Below are positions 42,434 through 52,749 of a DNA stretch of 64,000 bases, piece after piece. Both the position numbers and the translations under genes were made by a program. Each line of letters begins with the position of its first letter. The first letter of the stretch is position 1. The stretch spans positions 1-64,000 of the forward strand of contig RFMZ01000212.1 of assembly GCA_009927445.1 (NCBI GenBank), in the 5' to 3' direction. This DNA is from Betaproteobacteria bacterium. GTDB taxonomy: Bacteria > Pseudomonadota > Gammaproteobacteria > Burkholderiales > Burkholderiaceae. A model generated the notes under the pieces. The model was not told where the DNA came from. It made no database searches and was given only the letters and a program-made list of their open reading frames with translations.

Positions 42434-42455
42434 AAATATGTCAGATTGCCTATAT
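42430..42455 (+). promoter_or_regulatory. candidate sigma32 (RpoH) promoter of grpE
   Basis: CTTGAAA at 42430-42436 and GCCTATAT at 42448-42455, 11 bases apart, resemble the heat-shock consensus CTTGAAA-N11-16-CCCCATNT with two mismatches in the -10. Placement 54 bases before the grpE start codon fits. Weak to moderate match, judged by eye. Confidence 0.4.
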
Positions 42456-42508
42456 TTACTGTTTGACAACAGATTTTTATGTTGGAAACTTTAACTTAAA
42501 CAATTGAA

Positions 42509-43054
42509 ATGACAGAAGAAAATAAGAATTTAGATCCTGTACAAGCGGCTGAAGCTGAGCAAACTCCGCCGTCCACAGAGCCGGACCCAGTCGAGCCGAG
42601 CTTAGAGCAGCAAATTGAGCAGTTAAAGGCAGAGTTATCGGAAAGTAAGGATGCTTTTCTCCGGGCTAAAGCCGACACAGAAAATGCCCGTCGCAGGGGT
42701 ATGGATGACGTGGTTAAAGCGCATAAATTTGCGATTGAGAGTTTTGCAGAGCACTTGTTGCCCGTCATGGACAGTATGCATGCCGCTTTGGCTCACTCGG
42801 GTGACGATGCTCAACAGCTCAAAGAGGGCTTAGATTTAACCCTCAAGCAACTCACTAGTGCCTTAGAAAAGGGGAAGGTCGTTGAAATTAACCCAGAGGC
42901 CACCACAAAATTTGACCCGCATTTACATCAGGCAATCTCGATGGTGCCTTCAGAGCAAGAGGCGAACACGGTTGTGACTGTATTACAGCGCGGCTATTTA
43001 ATCGCGGATCGTGTTTTGAGGCCGGCTTTAGTTACGGTGAGTCAGCCCAAATAA
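42509..43054 (+). CDS. grpE: nucleotide exchange factor GrpE
   Basis: 181-residue thermosensor and ADP/ATP exchange factor for DnaK. An acidic disordered N-terminus ([20 protein letters not shown]) is followed by a long coiled coil ([32 protein letters not shown]). The C-terminal beta domain has [14 protein letters not shown] and [20 protein letters not shown]. About 105 bases upstream of dnaK, which has its own candidate promoter. Confidence 0.97.
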   Translation: MTEENKNLDPVQAAEAEQTPPSTEPDPVEPSLEQQIEQLKAELSESKDAFLRAKADTENARRRGMDDVVKAHKFAIESFAEHLLPVMDSMHAALAHSGDDAQQLKEGLDLTLKQLTSALEKGKVVEINPEATTKFDPHLHQAISMVPSEQEANTVVTVLQRGYLIADRVLRPALVTVSQPK

Positions 43055-43095
43055 GTGATTAATTGGTTTTTGCTTTAGAAATTTTTTATAAAACA

Positions 43096-43123
43096 CTTGA
43101 ATTTGATGAGTTCAACCTTATCT
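43096..43123 (+). promoter_or_regulatory. candidate sigma32 (RpoH) promoter of dnaK
   Basis: CTTGAAT at 43096-43102, then 13 bases, then CCTTATCT at 43116-43123: close to CTTGAAA-N13-CCCCATNT. It lies 36 bases before the dnaK start codon. This is the best heat-shock promoter match in the window. There is no CIRCE in this gap. Confidence 0.55.
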
Positions 43124-43159
43124 ATTCATTATCTATTTAATAAGTAAGGATGAGCTACC

Positions 43160-45079
43160 ATGGCAAAAATTATTGGCATTGACTTAGGAACGACCAATTC
43201 GTGTGTATCCGTAATGGAGGGTAATACTCCGAAGGTAATTGAAAATGCGGAAGGCACGAGAACGACCCCATCGATTATTGCTTATATGGAGGATGGTGAA
43301 ATATTAGTTGGCGCACCTGCTAAACGTCAATCGGTGACTAATCCAAGAAATACTTTGTATGCAGTAAAACGTTTGATTGGAAGAAAGTTTGCTGAAAAAG
43401 AGGTACAAAAAGATATTGATTTAATGCCCTACACTATTGCCAAGGCTGATAATGGCGATGCTTGGGTTGAAGTTCGGGGAAATAAATTAGCCCCGCCTCA
43501 AATTTCAGCTGAAGTATTACGCAAGATGAAAAAAACAGCGGAGGATTACTTAGGTGAGGAAGTAACCGAAGCGGTAATTACCGTGCCGGCCTACTTTAAT
43601 GATAGTCAACGACAAGCGACTAAGGACGCAGGTCGAATTGCGGGTTTAGATGTCAAAAGAATTATTAACGAGCCTACAGCTGCCGCTTTAGCCTTTGGTT
43701 TGGATAAACAAACTAAAGGGGATCGCAAGATTGCGGTTTATGACTTGGGAGGCGGAACATTTGACGTCTCCATTATTGAAATCGCTGATGTGGATGGCGA
43801 AAAGCAATTTGAAGTATTGTCAACCAATGGCGATACATTTTTAGGCGGTGAAGATTTTGATCAGCGCATCATCGACTATATTATTGCTGAGTTCAAGAAG
43901 GAGCAAGGAGTTGATTTAGGTAAAGATGTTTTAGCATTGCAGCGTCTCAAAGAGGCGGCCGAGAAGGCGAAGATCGAATTATCTTCAAGTCAGCAGACAG
44001 AATTGAATTTGCCATATATTACGGCCGACGCATCTGGTCCAAAGCATTTAACTTTAAAGATGACTAGGTCAAAATTAGAGTCCTTAGTAGAAGATTTAAT
44101 CAACCGCACCATTGAACCATGTAAGGTTGCGATGAAAGACGCTGGCATTGCTTTGACTGACATCCAAGATGTGATTTTGGTGGGTGGTATGACGCGTATG
44201 CCAAAAGTGCAGGAGAAGGTCAAAGAATTTTTTGGACAAGAGCCTCGAAAGGATGTCAATCCAGATGAAGCGGTAGCAGTTGGCGCTGCTATTCAGGGAT
44301 CAGTATTATCTGGCGATCGGACAGACGTTTTATTGCTAGACGTAACCCCGCTATCCCTCGGTATTGAGACCCTGGGTGGGGTAATGACTAAAATGATTAC
44401 CAAGAACACGACGATCCCAACGAAGCATTCTCAAGTATTTTCTACTGCTGAGGATAACCAGCCAGCTGTGACGATTAAGGTCTTCCAGGGCGAGAGAGAA
44501 ATGGCCACGGCCAATAAGGGTCTTGGGGAATTTAATTTAGAGGGAATTCCGCCGTCAAGTCGTGGTACCCCCCAAATTGAAGTGACTTTTGATATTGATG
44601 CCAATGGTATTTTGCATGTGGGAGCCAAAGATAAAGCGACTGGTAAAGAGAATAAAATTACTATTAAGGCGAACTCTGGATTGTCGGAAGATGAAATCCA
44701 AGCAATGGTTAAAGATGCAGAAGAAAACGCAGAAGAAGACAAGAAGTTGCGAGATTTAGTTGATGCCCGCAATACGGCTGAGGCTTTAGTGCATTCAACC
44801 AAGAAGTCTCTTGAGGAGCATGGCGCCTCATTAGAGGCTAGTGAAAAAGAAAGTATTGAAGCTGCTATGAAGTCTTTAGAAGAGTCTTCGAAGGCTGGAG
44901 ATAAAGCAGATATAGAAGCCAAAACAGAAGAACTTGGAAAAGTCAGTCAAAAATTAGGTGAAAAAGCATATGCCGCGATGGCGGAAAAAGCCAAGGCTGA
45001 ATCAGGCGCTGAGGCTTCCAAGCCAAAAGCAGACGATAATGTAGTTGACGCCGACTTCAAGGAAGTCAATAAAAAGTAA
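43160..45079 (+). CDS. dnaK: molecular chaperone DnaK (Hsp70)
   Basis: 639-residue Hsp70. The ATPase domain starts [15 protein letters not shown], and [15 protein letters not shown] and [13 protein letters not shown] are the other Hsp70 signatures. The substrate-binding domain with [20 protein letters not shown] follows, then a helical lid and a tail ending [15 protein letters not shown], the usual EEVKD-like proteobacterial end. AAGGAT lies before the ATG. Thirteen bases separate it from the dnaJ ORF. Confidence 0.99.
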   Translation: MAKIIGIDLGTTNSCVSVMEGNTPKVIENAEGTRTTPSIIAYMEDGEILVGAPAKRQSVTNPRNTLYAVKRLIGRKFAEKEVQKDIDLMPYTIAKADNGDAWVEVRGNKLAPPQISAEVLRKMKKTAEDYLGEEVTEAVITVPAYFNDSQRQATKDAGRIAGLDVKRIINEPTAAALAFGLDKQTKGDRKIAVYDLGGGTFDVSIIEIADVDGEKQFEVLSTNGDTFLGGEDFDQRIIDYIIAEFKKEQGVDLGKDVLALQRLKEAAEKAKIELSSSQQTELNLPYITADASGPKHLTLKMTRSKLESLVEDLINRTIEPCKVAMKDAGIALTDIQDVILVGGMTRMPKVQEKVKEFFGQEPRKDVNPDEAVAVGAAIQGSVLSGDRTDVLLLDVTPLSLGIETLGGVMTKMITKNTTIPTKHSQVFSTAEDNQPAVTIKVFQGEREMATANKGLGEFNLEGIPPSSRGTPQIEVTFDIDANGILHVGAKDKATGKENKITIKANSGLSEDEIQAMVKDAEENAEEDKKLRDLVDARNTAEALVHSTKKSLEEHGASLEASEKESIEAAMKSLEESSKAGDKADIEAKTEELGKVSQKLGEKAYAAMAEKAKAESGAEASKPKADDNVVDADFKEVNKK

Positions 45080-45107
45080 TTTGAATGTGTGATTGAAGGA
45101 AATTGTT

Positions 45108-46229
45108 TTGGCTAAAAAGCGTGACTTTTATGAAGTACTAGGGGTAGCAAAAAACGCCAGCGATGATGAGTTAAAAAAGGCTTATCGTAAGCTGGCGATG
45201 AAGTACCATCCTGATCGTAATCCTGATAATAAAGAATCGGAAGAAAAGTTTAAAGAGGCCAAAGAGGCCTATGAAATGCTTTCTGATCCGCAAAAGAAAG
45301 CTGCTTACGATCAGTATGGTCATGCTGGTGTTGACCCCAATATGGCTGGTGGTCAGGCTGGCGGCTTTGCAGATGCCTTCGGTGATATTTTTGGAGACAT
45401 CTTTGGCGCAGGTGCGAGGGGCGGTGGCCGCCCTGGTCAGCAAGTATACCGAGGCGGTGACTTGCGTTATAGCATGGACATATCCCTTGAGGAGGCTGCC
45501 CATGGCCATGAAACTCAAATTCGTATACCGGGGTGGAATGAGTGTGATGTGTGCTCTGGAAAGGGCGCAGAACCTGGTTCCAAAGTAGAGAGTTGTTCAA
45601 CTTGCGGTGGTCAAGGTCAGGTGCGGATGTCGCAGGGCTTTTTTTCTATGCAGCAGACTTGCCCGAAATGTAGGGGCAATGGGCAATTTATACCCAAGCC
45701 TTGTAAAAAATGTCATGGCGAGGGCAAGACCAAGCAGCAAAAAACCCTAGAAGTCAAAATTCCTGCGGGGATTGAAGACGGTATGCGGATTCGATTAACT
45801 GGACATGGTGAGCCTGGAATTAACCAAGGCCCTCCGGGTGATTTGTATGTGGAAATTCATATTCGACCGCATTCTGTATTTGAGCGAGAAGGTGATGACT
45901 TACATTTCCAAATGCCAATCTCATTTAAGACTGCTTGTCTTGGTGGTGAGGTTGAGGTGCCAACTTTAGCCGGTAAGGCGTCTTTTTCGGTGGCTGAGGG
46001 AACTCAAACAGGTCGCACTTTTAGACTTCGTGGTAAAGGCATTAAGGGAGTCCGGTCGAGTGTTGTTGGCGATTTATATGTCCACGTGCAAGTTGAGACC
46101 CCGGTTAAGCTCAATGAGCAACAGCGACAATTATTGCGTGATTTTGATGCCAGCATCCAGTCTGATAGCAGTAAGCATAACCCGCAAGAGAAGGGGTGGT
46201 TTGATCGGGTAAAAAGCTTTTTTAATTAA
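45108..46229 (+). CDS. dnaJ: co-chaperone DnaJ (Hsp40), TTG start
   Basis: 373-residue J-protein that stimulates DnaK ATP hydrolysis and hands it substrates. The J-domain contains YHPDRNPD; a Gly/Phe-rich linker ([18 protein letters not shown]) follows. Four zinc repeats are [24 protein letters not shown] and CKKCHGEG. The start is almost surely the TTG at 45108 ([12 protein letters not shown]), seven bases after GAAGGA. The track's start at 45093 is another TTG lying across that ribosome site. Rare start codons can lower DnaJ relative to DnaK. Confidence 0.97.
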   Translation: MAKKRDFYEVLGVAKNASDDELKKAYRKLAMKYHPDRNPDNKESEEKFKEAKEAYEMLSDPQKKAAYDQYGHAGVDPNMAGGQAGGFADAFGDIFGDIFGAGARGGGRPGQQVYRGGDLRYSMDISLEEAAHGHETQIRIPGWNECDVCSGKGAEPGSKVESCSTCGGQGQVRMSQGFFSMQQTCPKCRGNGQFIPKPCKKCHGEGKTKQQKTLEVKIPAGIEDGMRIRLTGHGEPGINQGPPGDLYVEIHIRPHSVFEREGDDLHFQMPISFKTACLGGEVEVPTLAGKASFSVAEGTQTGRTFRLRGKGIKGVRSSVVGDLYVHVQVETPVKLNEQQRQLLRDFDASIQSDSSKHNPQEKGWFDRVKSFFN

Positions 46230-46312
46230 TTAGCCTAAAAGATCCGAGCACACGTCTACTTCTACTAGGGACTAATTCAAGACTAAGCCTCTTCCTGAAT
46301 CAAAAAAAAGCA

Positions 46313-47137
46313 TCAATCCGAAAAGCAATGCTCGGGTGCAGGGAAGACGCCAGATTTAACTTCTTCAATATACAGTTTTATCGCTTTTTCAATAGTTCCC
46401 GTACATTCCAAGAAATTTTTAACAAATTTAGGCTGACGTCCAGGGAATGCACCGATAGCGTCGTGCATGACTAGAACTTGACCAGAGCAATCGGGCCCGG
46501 CGCCAATACCCACAGTTGGTATGGTTAAGCTCTCGGTGATTGATTTTCCAAGACTCGAAGGAATAGCCTCTAAAACTAGTAACTGAGCTCCTGCTGCTTC
46601 AAGTGCTAAGGCATCCTCGCGCATTATTTGAGCGGCCGTAGGCGTTTTACCTTGCACCTTAAAACCGCCCAAAGTATTGACTGATTGCGGTGTAAGACCT
46701 AGATGGGCGCATACTGGTATGCCTTGTTTGACGAGGTGCTCAATAATTTCAACAAGCCATTTACCACCCTCTAATTTGACCATTTGCGCACCGGCTCGCA
46801 TTAAAAGAGTAGCATTTTTTAGAGCCATCTCGGCATTACCATATGAAGCAAAGGGAAGGTCAGCGACTAAAAAGGATCTGGAACTTGCTCGCGCAACACA
46901 GGCAGTATGGTAAACAACGTCAGCCACTTGCACTGGAATTGTTGTACTGTGACCCTGAATGACGTTGCCTAGGGAATCACCAATCAAAATAACATCAATC
47001 CCATGCTGGTCAAAGAGTGCAGCAAAGCTTGCATCATAGGCTGTTAAGGAGGTGATCTTATTACCATCCTCTTTCATTTTAAAAAGAGTAGTGACGGAGA
47101 CTGGTAGGATATTTTTTTGTGGATCGATATAACTCAT
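46313..47137 (-). CDS. panB: 3-methyl-2-oxobutanoate hydroxymethyltransferase PanB
   Basis: 274-residue TIM-barrel enzyme that makes ketopantoate from 2-oxoisovalerate and methylene-tetrahydrofolate, the first step to pantothenate. LTAYDASFAALFDQHGIDVILIGDSLGNVIQG binds metal and substrate; VKLEGG and IPVCAHLGLTPQSV carry conserved residues. Convergent with dnaJ. folK, a folate gene supplying the cofactor pathway, lies just upstream on the same strand (50 bases). panC is not in the window. Confidence 0.97.
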   Translation of the reverse strand: MSYIDPQKNILPVSVTTLFKMKEDGNKITSLTAYDASFAALFDQHGIDVILIGDSLGNVIQGHSTTIPVQVADVVYHTACVARASSRSFLVADLPFASYGNAEMALKNATLLMRAGAQMVKLEGGKWLVEIIEHLVKQGIPVCAHLGLTPQSVNTLGGFKVQGKTPTAAQIMREDALALEAAGAQLLVLEAIPSSLGKSITESLTIPTVGIGAGPDCSGQVLVMHDAIGAFPGRQPKFVKNFLECTGTIEKAIKLYIEEVKSGVFPAPEHCFSD

Positions 47138-47187
47138 ATTGAGTCGATAGGTTCTTTAGATTTTTTAGAAAAGTTTTTGAGCAAAAT

Positions 47188-47706
47188 CTACGAAGGTTTT
47201 GATTCGCAGGGTCCGTTGCATAAGGAGCTATTATGCAACCGCTCTATTTTTTGCCAAGATAGATTTGCGATTTGATCTTTCAATTTTCCAATTTTAGGCA
47301 AGGATATTTCGGAATCAATCTCTAATAACGGCAAAAGAACAAACATTCTTTCGGCCATTCTGGGGTGGGGCAAGATCAATTCTGGAGAATTGTACGTTAC
47401 ATCATCATACATCAGTAGGTCGATATCGAGCGTTCTAGGGGCATTTTCGTAAGGCCGTTCTCGACCAAACTTTTGCTCGACAGATTGGCAGGCGTGTAAG
47501 AGGGGGATTGGTTCGAGACGGGTTGAGACTGCGATGACATTATTGACGTAATCATTGCCAGGAGCATTCACGGGCGTACTGATATAAAAACAACTCCGCG
47601 CGTTAATTTGAATTGCAGGAATCTGGGCTAGACAAATGACTGCATCGGTTAAGATTTGTCGAGAGTCTCCAATATTACCGCCGAGTCCTATGTAGGCTGT
47701 TGACAT
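47188..47706 (-). CDS. folK: 2-amino-4-hydroxy-6-hydroxymethyldihydropteridine diphosphokinase FolK
   Basis: 172-residue pyrophosphokinase of folate synthesis, activating the pterin alcohol with ATP. The start AYIGLGGNIGDSRQIL and the signature RPYENAPRTLDIDLLMYDD (catalytic Asp pair) are diagnostic. HPRMAERMFVLLPLLEI is the third family segment. Part of the minus-strand run hda-HAD-pcnB-folK-panB. Confidence 0.96.
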   Translation of the reverse strand: MSTAYIGLGGNIGDSRQILTDAVICLAQIPAIQINARSCFYISTPVNAPGNDYVNNVIAVSTRLEPIPLLHACQSVEQKFGRERPYENAPRTLDIDLLMYDDVTYNSPELILPHPRMAERMFVLLPLLEIDSEISLPKIGKLKDQIANLSWQKIERLHNSSLCNGPCESKPS

Positions 47707-47757
47707 GTATTAGTTACCTTTAGTCTTGGTATTTATTTCCTCTACTTTAATGAAATT

Positions 47758-49182
47758 TCAAGGGGACTGCTCGACGTCTAGTAATTTTTCATCAGAGGCT
47801 TGATGTTTAGGGGCTCGGCGCCTTCGCCTTCGAGACTTATTTGCATTACTTGACAAATTTACAGGGGATTCATTTTTAACTTGTAATAGGAGTTCTGCCC
47901 GTTCATCTGGAGTGGTAATTTGGAACTTTTCCCACCACTGAGCCAATTCCATTGGTAATTGTTTTGCCTCACATCGAAGACATAGAAAATCAAAGCCTGC
48001 CCTAAACCTGGGCGCCTCAATTAATCGATAGGGCATTTTCCCAATGCGTTTTTCAAAACGGGGTTGCAAACTCCAAATTTCATGCATATCCGTTTCAAAT
48101 CTTCGTTGGATTGCAAACACTTCTCGTTGGTTAGCTAAGACTAGATCGATTGCCTGATGCAGTGCTAACACGGTAGTTTTACCAGTTTGCATGAGTAATT
48201 GCCATTCGGTATAGACCTGCTCCCAAAGCAAGGCTGCAAATAAAAAACCAGGAGAGATCGTTTTACCTTCTTGAACGCGCTGATCGGTTCTATCCAGGGC
48301 TAATTTGGCAAAGCTCGTTTGACCATCTTTTTCCAAAATTGCATCTAACATGGGTAAAAGACCTTGGTCGAGTCCGACATCGCGAAGTGTGCAAAGTGAG
48401 GACCAAGCGTGGCCTGAAACAAGGAGTTTGAGCATTTCATCAAAAAGCCTAGCGCTAGGGACATCATGAATTAAGTGCGCTAAGGATGCGATTGGCTCTA
48501 AGGACTTGGGTTCAATCTCGAATTGCGTTTTAGCCGCGAAACGAACGACTCGGAGCATACGAACTGGATCTTCACGATAGCGTTGCGTTGGATCACCGAT
48601 CATTCGTAGTAATTTGTTTTTGATGTCGGCCATCCCGTGGTGGTAATCCAAGACGCGTTCGCTCGCCGGATCATAGTACATGGCATTAATTGTGAAATCT
48701 CTTCTGGCGGCGTCTTCAGCTTGATTTCCCCAGACGTTATCGCGAAGTATTCTGCCACTTTGTGCGATATGCTCTCCGGACTCTTCTAAAAGAGCGCGAA
48801 AGGTTGAGACCTCGATAATTTCTTGGCGTTGAGTTGTAGAACTGGAGCCATAAAATGTGACATGAACAATTTGGAACCGCTTGCCAATAATTCGTGAGCG
48901 TTTAAATAACTGATGAACTTGGTCTGGGGTAGCATTTGTTGCAACATCAAAATCTTTGGGGGTTATGCCTAGGAGTAAGTCGCGAACTGCTCCTCCAACA
49001 ATATAAGCGAGATAGCCCGCATCTTGGAGGGTTTTAGTGACTTTGATCGCATTTTTAGAAATGAGTTGCGGGTCAATGTGATGCTTCGTCTTTTCAACGG
49101 GTGTTGGTTGTTTTTTTTTGTGTACTGGTTGAGAAAGGCGATCTTTTTTTCCAAACAAGCGACGAATCATTTGTTGAATCAT
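47758..49182 (-). CDS. pcnB: poly(A) polymerase PcnB
   Basis: Adds 3' poly(A) tails that mark RNAs for decay; relative of the CCA-adding enzymes. The nucleotidyltransferase motif is IVGGAVRDLLLGITPKDFDVATNA, followed by RRDFTINAMYYDP and EDPVRMLRVVRFAAK. A basic C-terminal tail RRRRRRAP is typical of PcnB rather than Cca. I place the start at 49182, where ATGA overlaps the stop of the HAD gene (MIQQMIRRLFGKKD, 474 residues); the track start adds eight. It could serve CCA repair only if no cca gene exists elsewhere. Confidence 0.95.
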   Translation of the reverse strand: MIQQMIRRLFGKKDRLSQPVHKKKQPTPVEKTKHHIDPQLISKNAIKVTKTLQDAGYLAYIVGGAVRDLLLGITPKDFDVATNATPDQVHQLFKRSRIIGKRFQIVHVTFYGSSSTTQRQEIIEVSTFRALLEESGEHIAQSGRILRDNVWGNQAEDAARRDFTINAMYYDPASERVLDYHHGMADIKNKLLRMIGDPTQRYREDPVRMLRVVRFAAKTQFEIEPKSLEPIASLAHLIHDVPSARLFDEMLKLLVSGHAWSSLCTLRDVGLDQGLLPMLDAILEKDGQTSFAKLALDRTDQRVQEGKTISPGFLFAALLWEQVYTEWQLLMQTGKTTVLALHQAIDLVLANQREVFAIQRRFETDMHEIWSLQPRFEKRIGKMPYRLIEAPRFRAGFDFLCLRCEAKQLPMELAQWWEKFQITTPDERAELLLQVKNESPVNLSSNANKSRRRRRRAPKHQASDEKLLDVEQSP

Positions 49183-49871
49183 GCAAACAAATCCAAAATT
49201 TGCCATTGATTTGAAGTGGCGTATGCTCGCAAACGTTCATCAGGATTAGTTGCTACAGGAGTTTTAACTTGCTGTAATAAGGGGAGGTCATTCATCGAGT
49301 CGGAGTAAAAAATACTTTCTTGAAGCGATTGCCAATCATAGCCAAGCTTTCTTAACCAATTTTGCACGTGGACTACTTTGCCTTCCTTAAAGTTAGGGGT
49401 TCCATGCACTCTACCAGTAAATTGGATTTTGTCCTGTAAAAGCATAGTTTCTGGCTCGGTTGCAATCAGTTGGTCGATACCAAAACGTTTTGCAATAGGT
49501 CTAGTAACAAAGCTATTGGTAGCTGTCACAATACAACAGATATCGCCTTTAACCAGATGATGGTTAACCAGGCCGATTGCCTCTTTACGAATTTGCGGCT
49601 CGATCACTTCAGTCATAAACTGCTCGTGCCATTGATCTAAGGTCGATTTTGGGTGATCTTTGAGGGGCTTTAAAGCGAATTGCAAAAACGCTTGAATATC
49701 CAGCGTACCTTCTTTGTAAGCCCGATAAAACCGTTCATTCTCTTGTTGGTAATATAAGGGATCGACAACTCCGAGTCGAGCTAGAAAGCGCCCCCATTCA
49801 TGGTCACTATCGATTGGAAGAAGGGTATGGTCTAGGTCGAATAGAGCGATACAAGGTAGCTTTGGGTTCAT
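49179..49871 (-). CDS. HAD-superfamily (IB) phosphatase
   Basis: 230-residue HAD hydrolase with the nucleophile motif ALFDLDHTLLPIDSD, a SerB-like cap (FLQFALKPLKDHPKS), ICCIVTATNSFVTRPIA for motif II, and SIFYSDSMNDLPLL for motif IV. Such HAD-IB proteins next to hda and pcnB in Betaproteobacteria are often annotated as phosphoserine-phosphatase-like, including histidinol-phosphatase candidates. The substrate is not readable from sequence. Stop overlaps the pcnB start by four bases; hda lies seven bases upstream. Confidence 0.9.
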   Translation of the reverse strand: MNPKLPCIALFDLDHTLLPIDSDHEWGRFLARLGVVDPLYYQQENERFYRAYKEGTLDIQAFLQFALKPLKDHPKSTLDQWHEQFMTEVIEPQIRKEAIGLVNHHLVKGDICCIVTATNSFVTRPIAKRFGIDQLIATEPETMLLQDKIQFTGRVHGTPNFKEGKVVHVQNWLRKLGYDWQSLQESIFYSDSMNDLPLLQQVKTPVATNPDERLRAYATSNQWQILDLFA

Positions 49872-49878
49872 TGCGTAA

Positions 49879-50607
49879 TTAGTTTGGATTAAATAAATCT
49901 CTTAATAAAGAAAGATTGATTGGACGTTTTGTTTGTAAGGAATATTGATCTAGGACCTCTAGTATATTGATTAAACTAGGTAAGTCGCGCGGGCAATTTT
50001 TGAGTAGCCACGGAGCAATATCATCAGAAAGATGAAGGCCTCTAGCCAGAGAAGCTTCTTGGATAGCGCATATTTTTTCTGTATCAGACAGAATCTGTAA
50101 CGAAAAGTTGATTCCAGAAGCCAGTCTTGAAGAAACATCCTCTCTGATATGAAGTCCTTTGATGGAATGTGCCCCAGAAATACACAAGAAAATTTCTGGC
50201 GACGACTTGGTATCGATCATGAGTTTGAATAGCTGACTTAACTCAGTCGAATTCAACACATGGATATCGTCAATCAAATAAGCAAGTTTTTGTGGGGAAG
50301 TTTGGAGAGTGCTCCAAAGTGGGCTAGATGGGGTCAGAAATAAGGTCGGTAAATTAGCGCCCTTTGCTTCCTCAAATAAGGCCTTTAGTAAGTGTGACTT
50401 ACCTGAGCCGTTTGCTCCCCAGAGGTAAATCAAGTTTAACTCTGGCGGTATCGTCTTACCGGCATGCCAGTGCGAGCTAATCTTTTCTAGAATAGTACGA
50501 ACGCAAACGGATTCTAGTTGAGGCACATTCGACAAAACAAAATTGGCAAGGCTTGGAATCGGCGACTTTAATATGTCTAGGGTAAATTGTTGCTGATTTA
50601 ATTTCAT
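49879..50607 (-). CDS. hda: DnaA regulatory inactivator Hda
   Basis: AAA+ protein that with the DNA-loaded beta clamp stimulates DnaA-ATP hydrolysis and so prevents over-initiation. Started at the ATG at 50607 (MKLNQQQFTLDIL, 242 residues), it opens with a QxxL-like clamp-binding stretch; the track start overlaps the permease gene. Walker A is WGANGSGKSHLL, Walker B YLIDDIHVL, and sensor regions follow. Lacks the DNA-binding domain of DnaA, as expected. Confidence 0.93.
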   Translation of the reverse strand: MKLNQQQFTLDILKSPIPSLANFVLSNVPQLESVCVRTILEKISSHWHAGKTIPPELNLIYLWGANGSGKSHLLKALFEEAKGANLPTLFLTPSSPLWSTLQTSPQKLAYLIDDIHVLNSTELSQLFKLMIDTKSSPEIFLCISGAHSIKGLHIREDVSSRLASGINFSLQILSDTEKICAIQEASLARGLHLSDDIAPWLLKNCPRDLPSLINILEVLDQYSLQTKRPINLSLLRDLFNPN

Positions 50608-50617
50608 GAACAAAAGA

Positions 50618-51622
50618 TTATTTTTCCTTAAACCAAGCACTATCTAGATAGCGTGCTTTTGAGTAGCGAATTGCCACCAGGCTAATTGCTGCCATGGGTA
50701 GGGCTAGAAGGATACCAAAAAACCCAAACAATTGACCAAACACCATCAGGGCAAATAAAACAGCAACGGGGTGCAGACCGATTCGTTCCCCAACTAGTCG
50801 AGGGGTCAGAAAAAAGCCTTCAAGCAATTGTCCCGCGCCGTAAAGAGCGAGGACTAGTAATAGGGCATTACTAGGGCCAAATTGTAATAGTGCGCCTAGG
50901 GTAGACAATGAAAAACTAATTAAAAAGCCGACATAGGGAATAAATGCGACTAGGCCAGTAAAAGCACCCAAGGCAATAGCGCTTTGCACACCGATCAGGT
51001 ATAGACCTGTGCTGTAGTAAATAGCCAGTATGAGCATCACCAAGAACTGCCCGCGCAAATATTGGGAAAGTAGCTCATCGACTTCTTGAACGATAGGAAT
51101 TAGTATAGGGCGTAATTTTTGCGGGATGAGTTGCCCTAGAAGCTTAAAAAATCCTTTCCAGTCCAGCAATAAATAAAACAAAATAAATAGTATGAGAACC
51201 AAATTTGCTATAAAAAGAAAAAAAGACCCTGATGAAGCTAGAACTGTGGAAAGAGTTTTGGTTACTAGGCTGTTAGCATTATCTGCGACTTGTGAACTAA
51301 TTTGAATAGTGAGCTGTTCTCGGATATGGCTCCAATCTAATTCGATATTTAAATTAGTTAATTTGGGGGTAGCCCATAACTGGATTGATGCAAGCCAGCT
51401 AGGGAACTGCTTCTTAATAAGTGGAATTTCATGTTGTAGTAGGTTCAGGAGTAACAGAACAATAGTTAAACAGATAAATACGCCTAAAATTAAGGTAAAA
51501 AGAGCGGCCAAGCTACGGGGAATTTTCAGAGCCTCCAGGCGCAAAGTCACCGGCTCTAGAATATAGGCCAAGATAAATGCGGCTAAAAAAGGCGTCAAAA
51601 TTTCAGACATTGCGTCCACCAT
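50618..51622 (-). CDS. AI-2E family transporter (PerM/YhhT-like permease)
   Basis: 334-residue membrane protein with about seven hydrophobic segments and the family core GQLLEGFFLTPRLVGERIGLHP near residue 265. Substrates of this family are mostly unknown; some move autoinducer-2 or Na+/H+. The N-terminus starts at MVDAMSEILTPFLAAFILAYIL, about 25-30 residues shorter than usual, so the first membrane helix is missing. An in-frame stop lies just upstream and no other frame encodes a helix there. Overlaps the long form of hda; 41 bases from divergent purM, an order common in Burkholderiales. Confidence 0.88.
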   Translation of the reverse strand: MVDAMSEILTPFLAAFILAYILEPVTLRLEALKIPRSLAALFTLILGVFICLTIVLLLLNLLQHEIPLIKKQFPSWLASIQLWATPKLTNLNIELDWSHIREQLTIQISSQVADNANSLVTKTLSTVLASSGSFFLFIANLVLILFILFYLLLDWKGFFKLLGQLIPQKLRPILIPIVQEVDELLSQYLRGQFLVMLILAIYYSTGLYLIGVQSAIALGAFTGLVAFIPYVGFLISFSLSTLGALLQFGPSNALLLVLALYGAGQLLEGFFLTPRLVGERIGLHPVAVLFALMVFGQLFGFFGILLALPMAAISLVAIRYSKARYLDSAWFKEK

Positions 51623-51663
51623 GAATTAGAATCTTCTCATTCTACCGAGTACAAGAGAACAAT

Positions 51664-52740
51664 ATGTCAAATTCAAACAAAAATGATACATCCAAGCCAT
51701 TGATCGCATCTTCCCATGGTCTATCTTATAAGGATGCTGGCGTTGATATGGCTGCTGGTGATGAGCTAGTCGAGCGAATCAAGCCCTTAGCAAAGAAAAC
51801 GATGCGGGAGGGCGTATTAGCGGGTATTGGAGGCTTTGGGGCTCTTTTTGAGGTCCCCAAGAGATATCAGGAACCGGTCTTGGTATCTGGCACTGACGGG
51901 GTGGGAACTAAGTTAAAGCTAGCTTTTGAGTGGCAGATTCATGACACAGTTGGGCAGGATCTGGTGGCAATGAGTGTGAATGATATTCTTGTTCAAGGCG
52001 CAGAATCGCTCTTTTTCCTAGACTATTTTGCTTGTGGAAAGTTGTCGGTAGAAGTTGCTGCGACAGTTATTGGAGGTGTTGCTAAGGGATGTGAAATTGC
52101 TGGTTGCGCCCTGATTGGCGGCGAGACCGCTGAAATGCCAGGTATGTATCCTGCAGGTGAGTATGATTTAGCAGGATTTGCGGTTGGCGTAGTCGAAAAG
52201 TGTAAAATTATTACTGGTAAACAAATCCAACCTGGCGATCAGTTAATCGGAGTTGCATCAAGCGGAGCGCATTCGAACGGTTTTTCCTTAATTCGAAAAA
52301 TACTTGAGCGAGCAGGCGCTCAACCGCTAGATGATTTTGCTGGAAGACCACTACAGGAGGTAGTGATGGCGCCTACCCAAATCTATGTTAAACCGATCTT
52401 AAATCTACTGAACATCGTAAGTGTTAAGGGGATGGCACATATTACCGGTGGTGGCTTAGTTGAGAACATCCCTCGGGTCTTACCTGAAAACCTACAAGCG
52501 GTTTTGCACCGGGATGCATGGCAAATGCCTAGCTTATTTCAATGGTTACAAGAAAAGGGTCAAGTAGCCGATTTAGAAATGCATCGCGTATTTAATTGTG
52601 GCATAGGTTTAGTAGTTGTAGTACCTAGCCACGCCGTTTCTCAAGCGATTGAGGCATTAAAGGCGGAACAATTAACTGCTTGGCAAATCGGCGAGGTCGT
52701 CGAACGTCCCGTGAACGCACCGCAAACGATCGTACTTTAA
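51664..52740 (+). CDS. purM: phosphoribosylformylglycinamidine cyclo-ligase PurM
   Basis: 358-residue AIR synthetase, fifth step of purine synthesis. [22 protein letters not shown] opens the domain; [15 protein letters not shown] and [25 protein letters not shown] bind [27 protein letters not shown] and [16 protein letters not shown] follow. Intact, unlike the purB reading frame of this window. Convergent with miaA, nine bases apart, with no terminator visible between. Confidence 0.97.
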   Translation: MSNSNKNDTSKPLIASSHGLSYKDAGVDMAAGDELVERIKPLAKKTMREGVLAGIGGFGALFEVPKRYQEPVLVSGTDGVGTKLKLAFEWQIHDTVGQDLVAMSVNDILVQGAESLFFLDYFACGKLSVEVAATVIGGVAKGCEIAGCALIGGETAEMPGMYPAGEYDLAGFAVGVVEKCKIITGKQIQPGDQLIGVASSGAHSNGFSLIRKILERAGAQPLDDFAGRPLQEVVMAPTQIYVKPILNLLNIVSVKGMAHITGGGLVENIPRVLPENLQAVLHRDAWQMPSLFQWLQEKGQVADLEMHRVFNCGIGLVVVVPSHAVSQAIEALKAEQLTAWQIGEVVERPVNAPQTIVL

Positions 52741-52749
52741 AAGAAATAT

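Noticed and set aside
44431-44922. 163-codon antisense ORF in dnaK
   Set aside because: Shadow of dnaK codon usage; no independent evidence.
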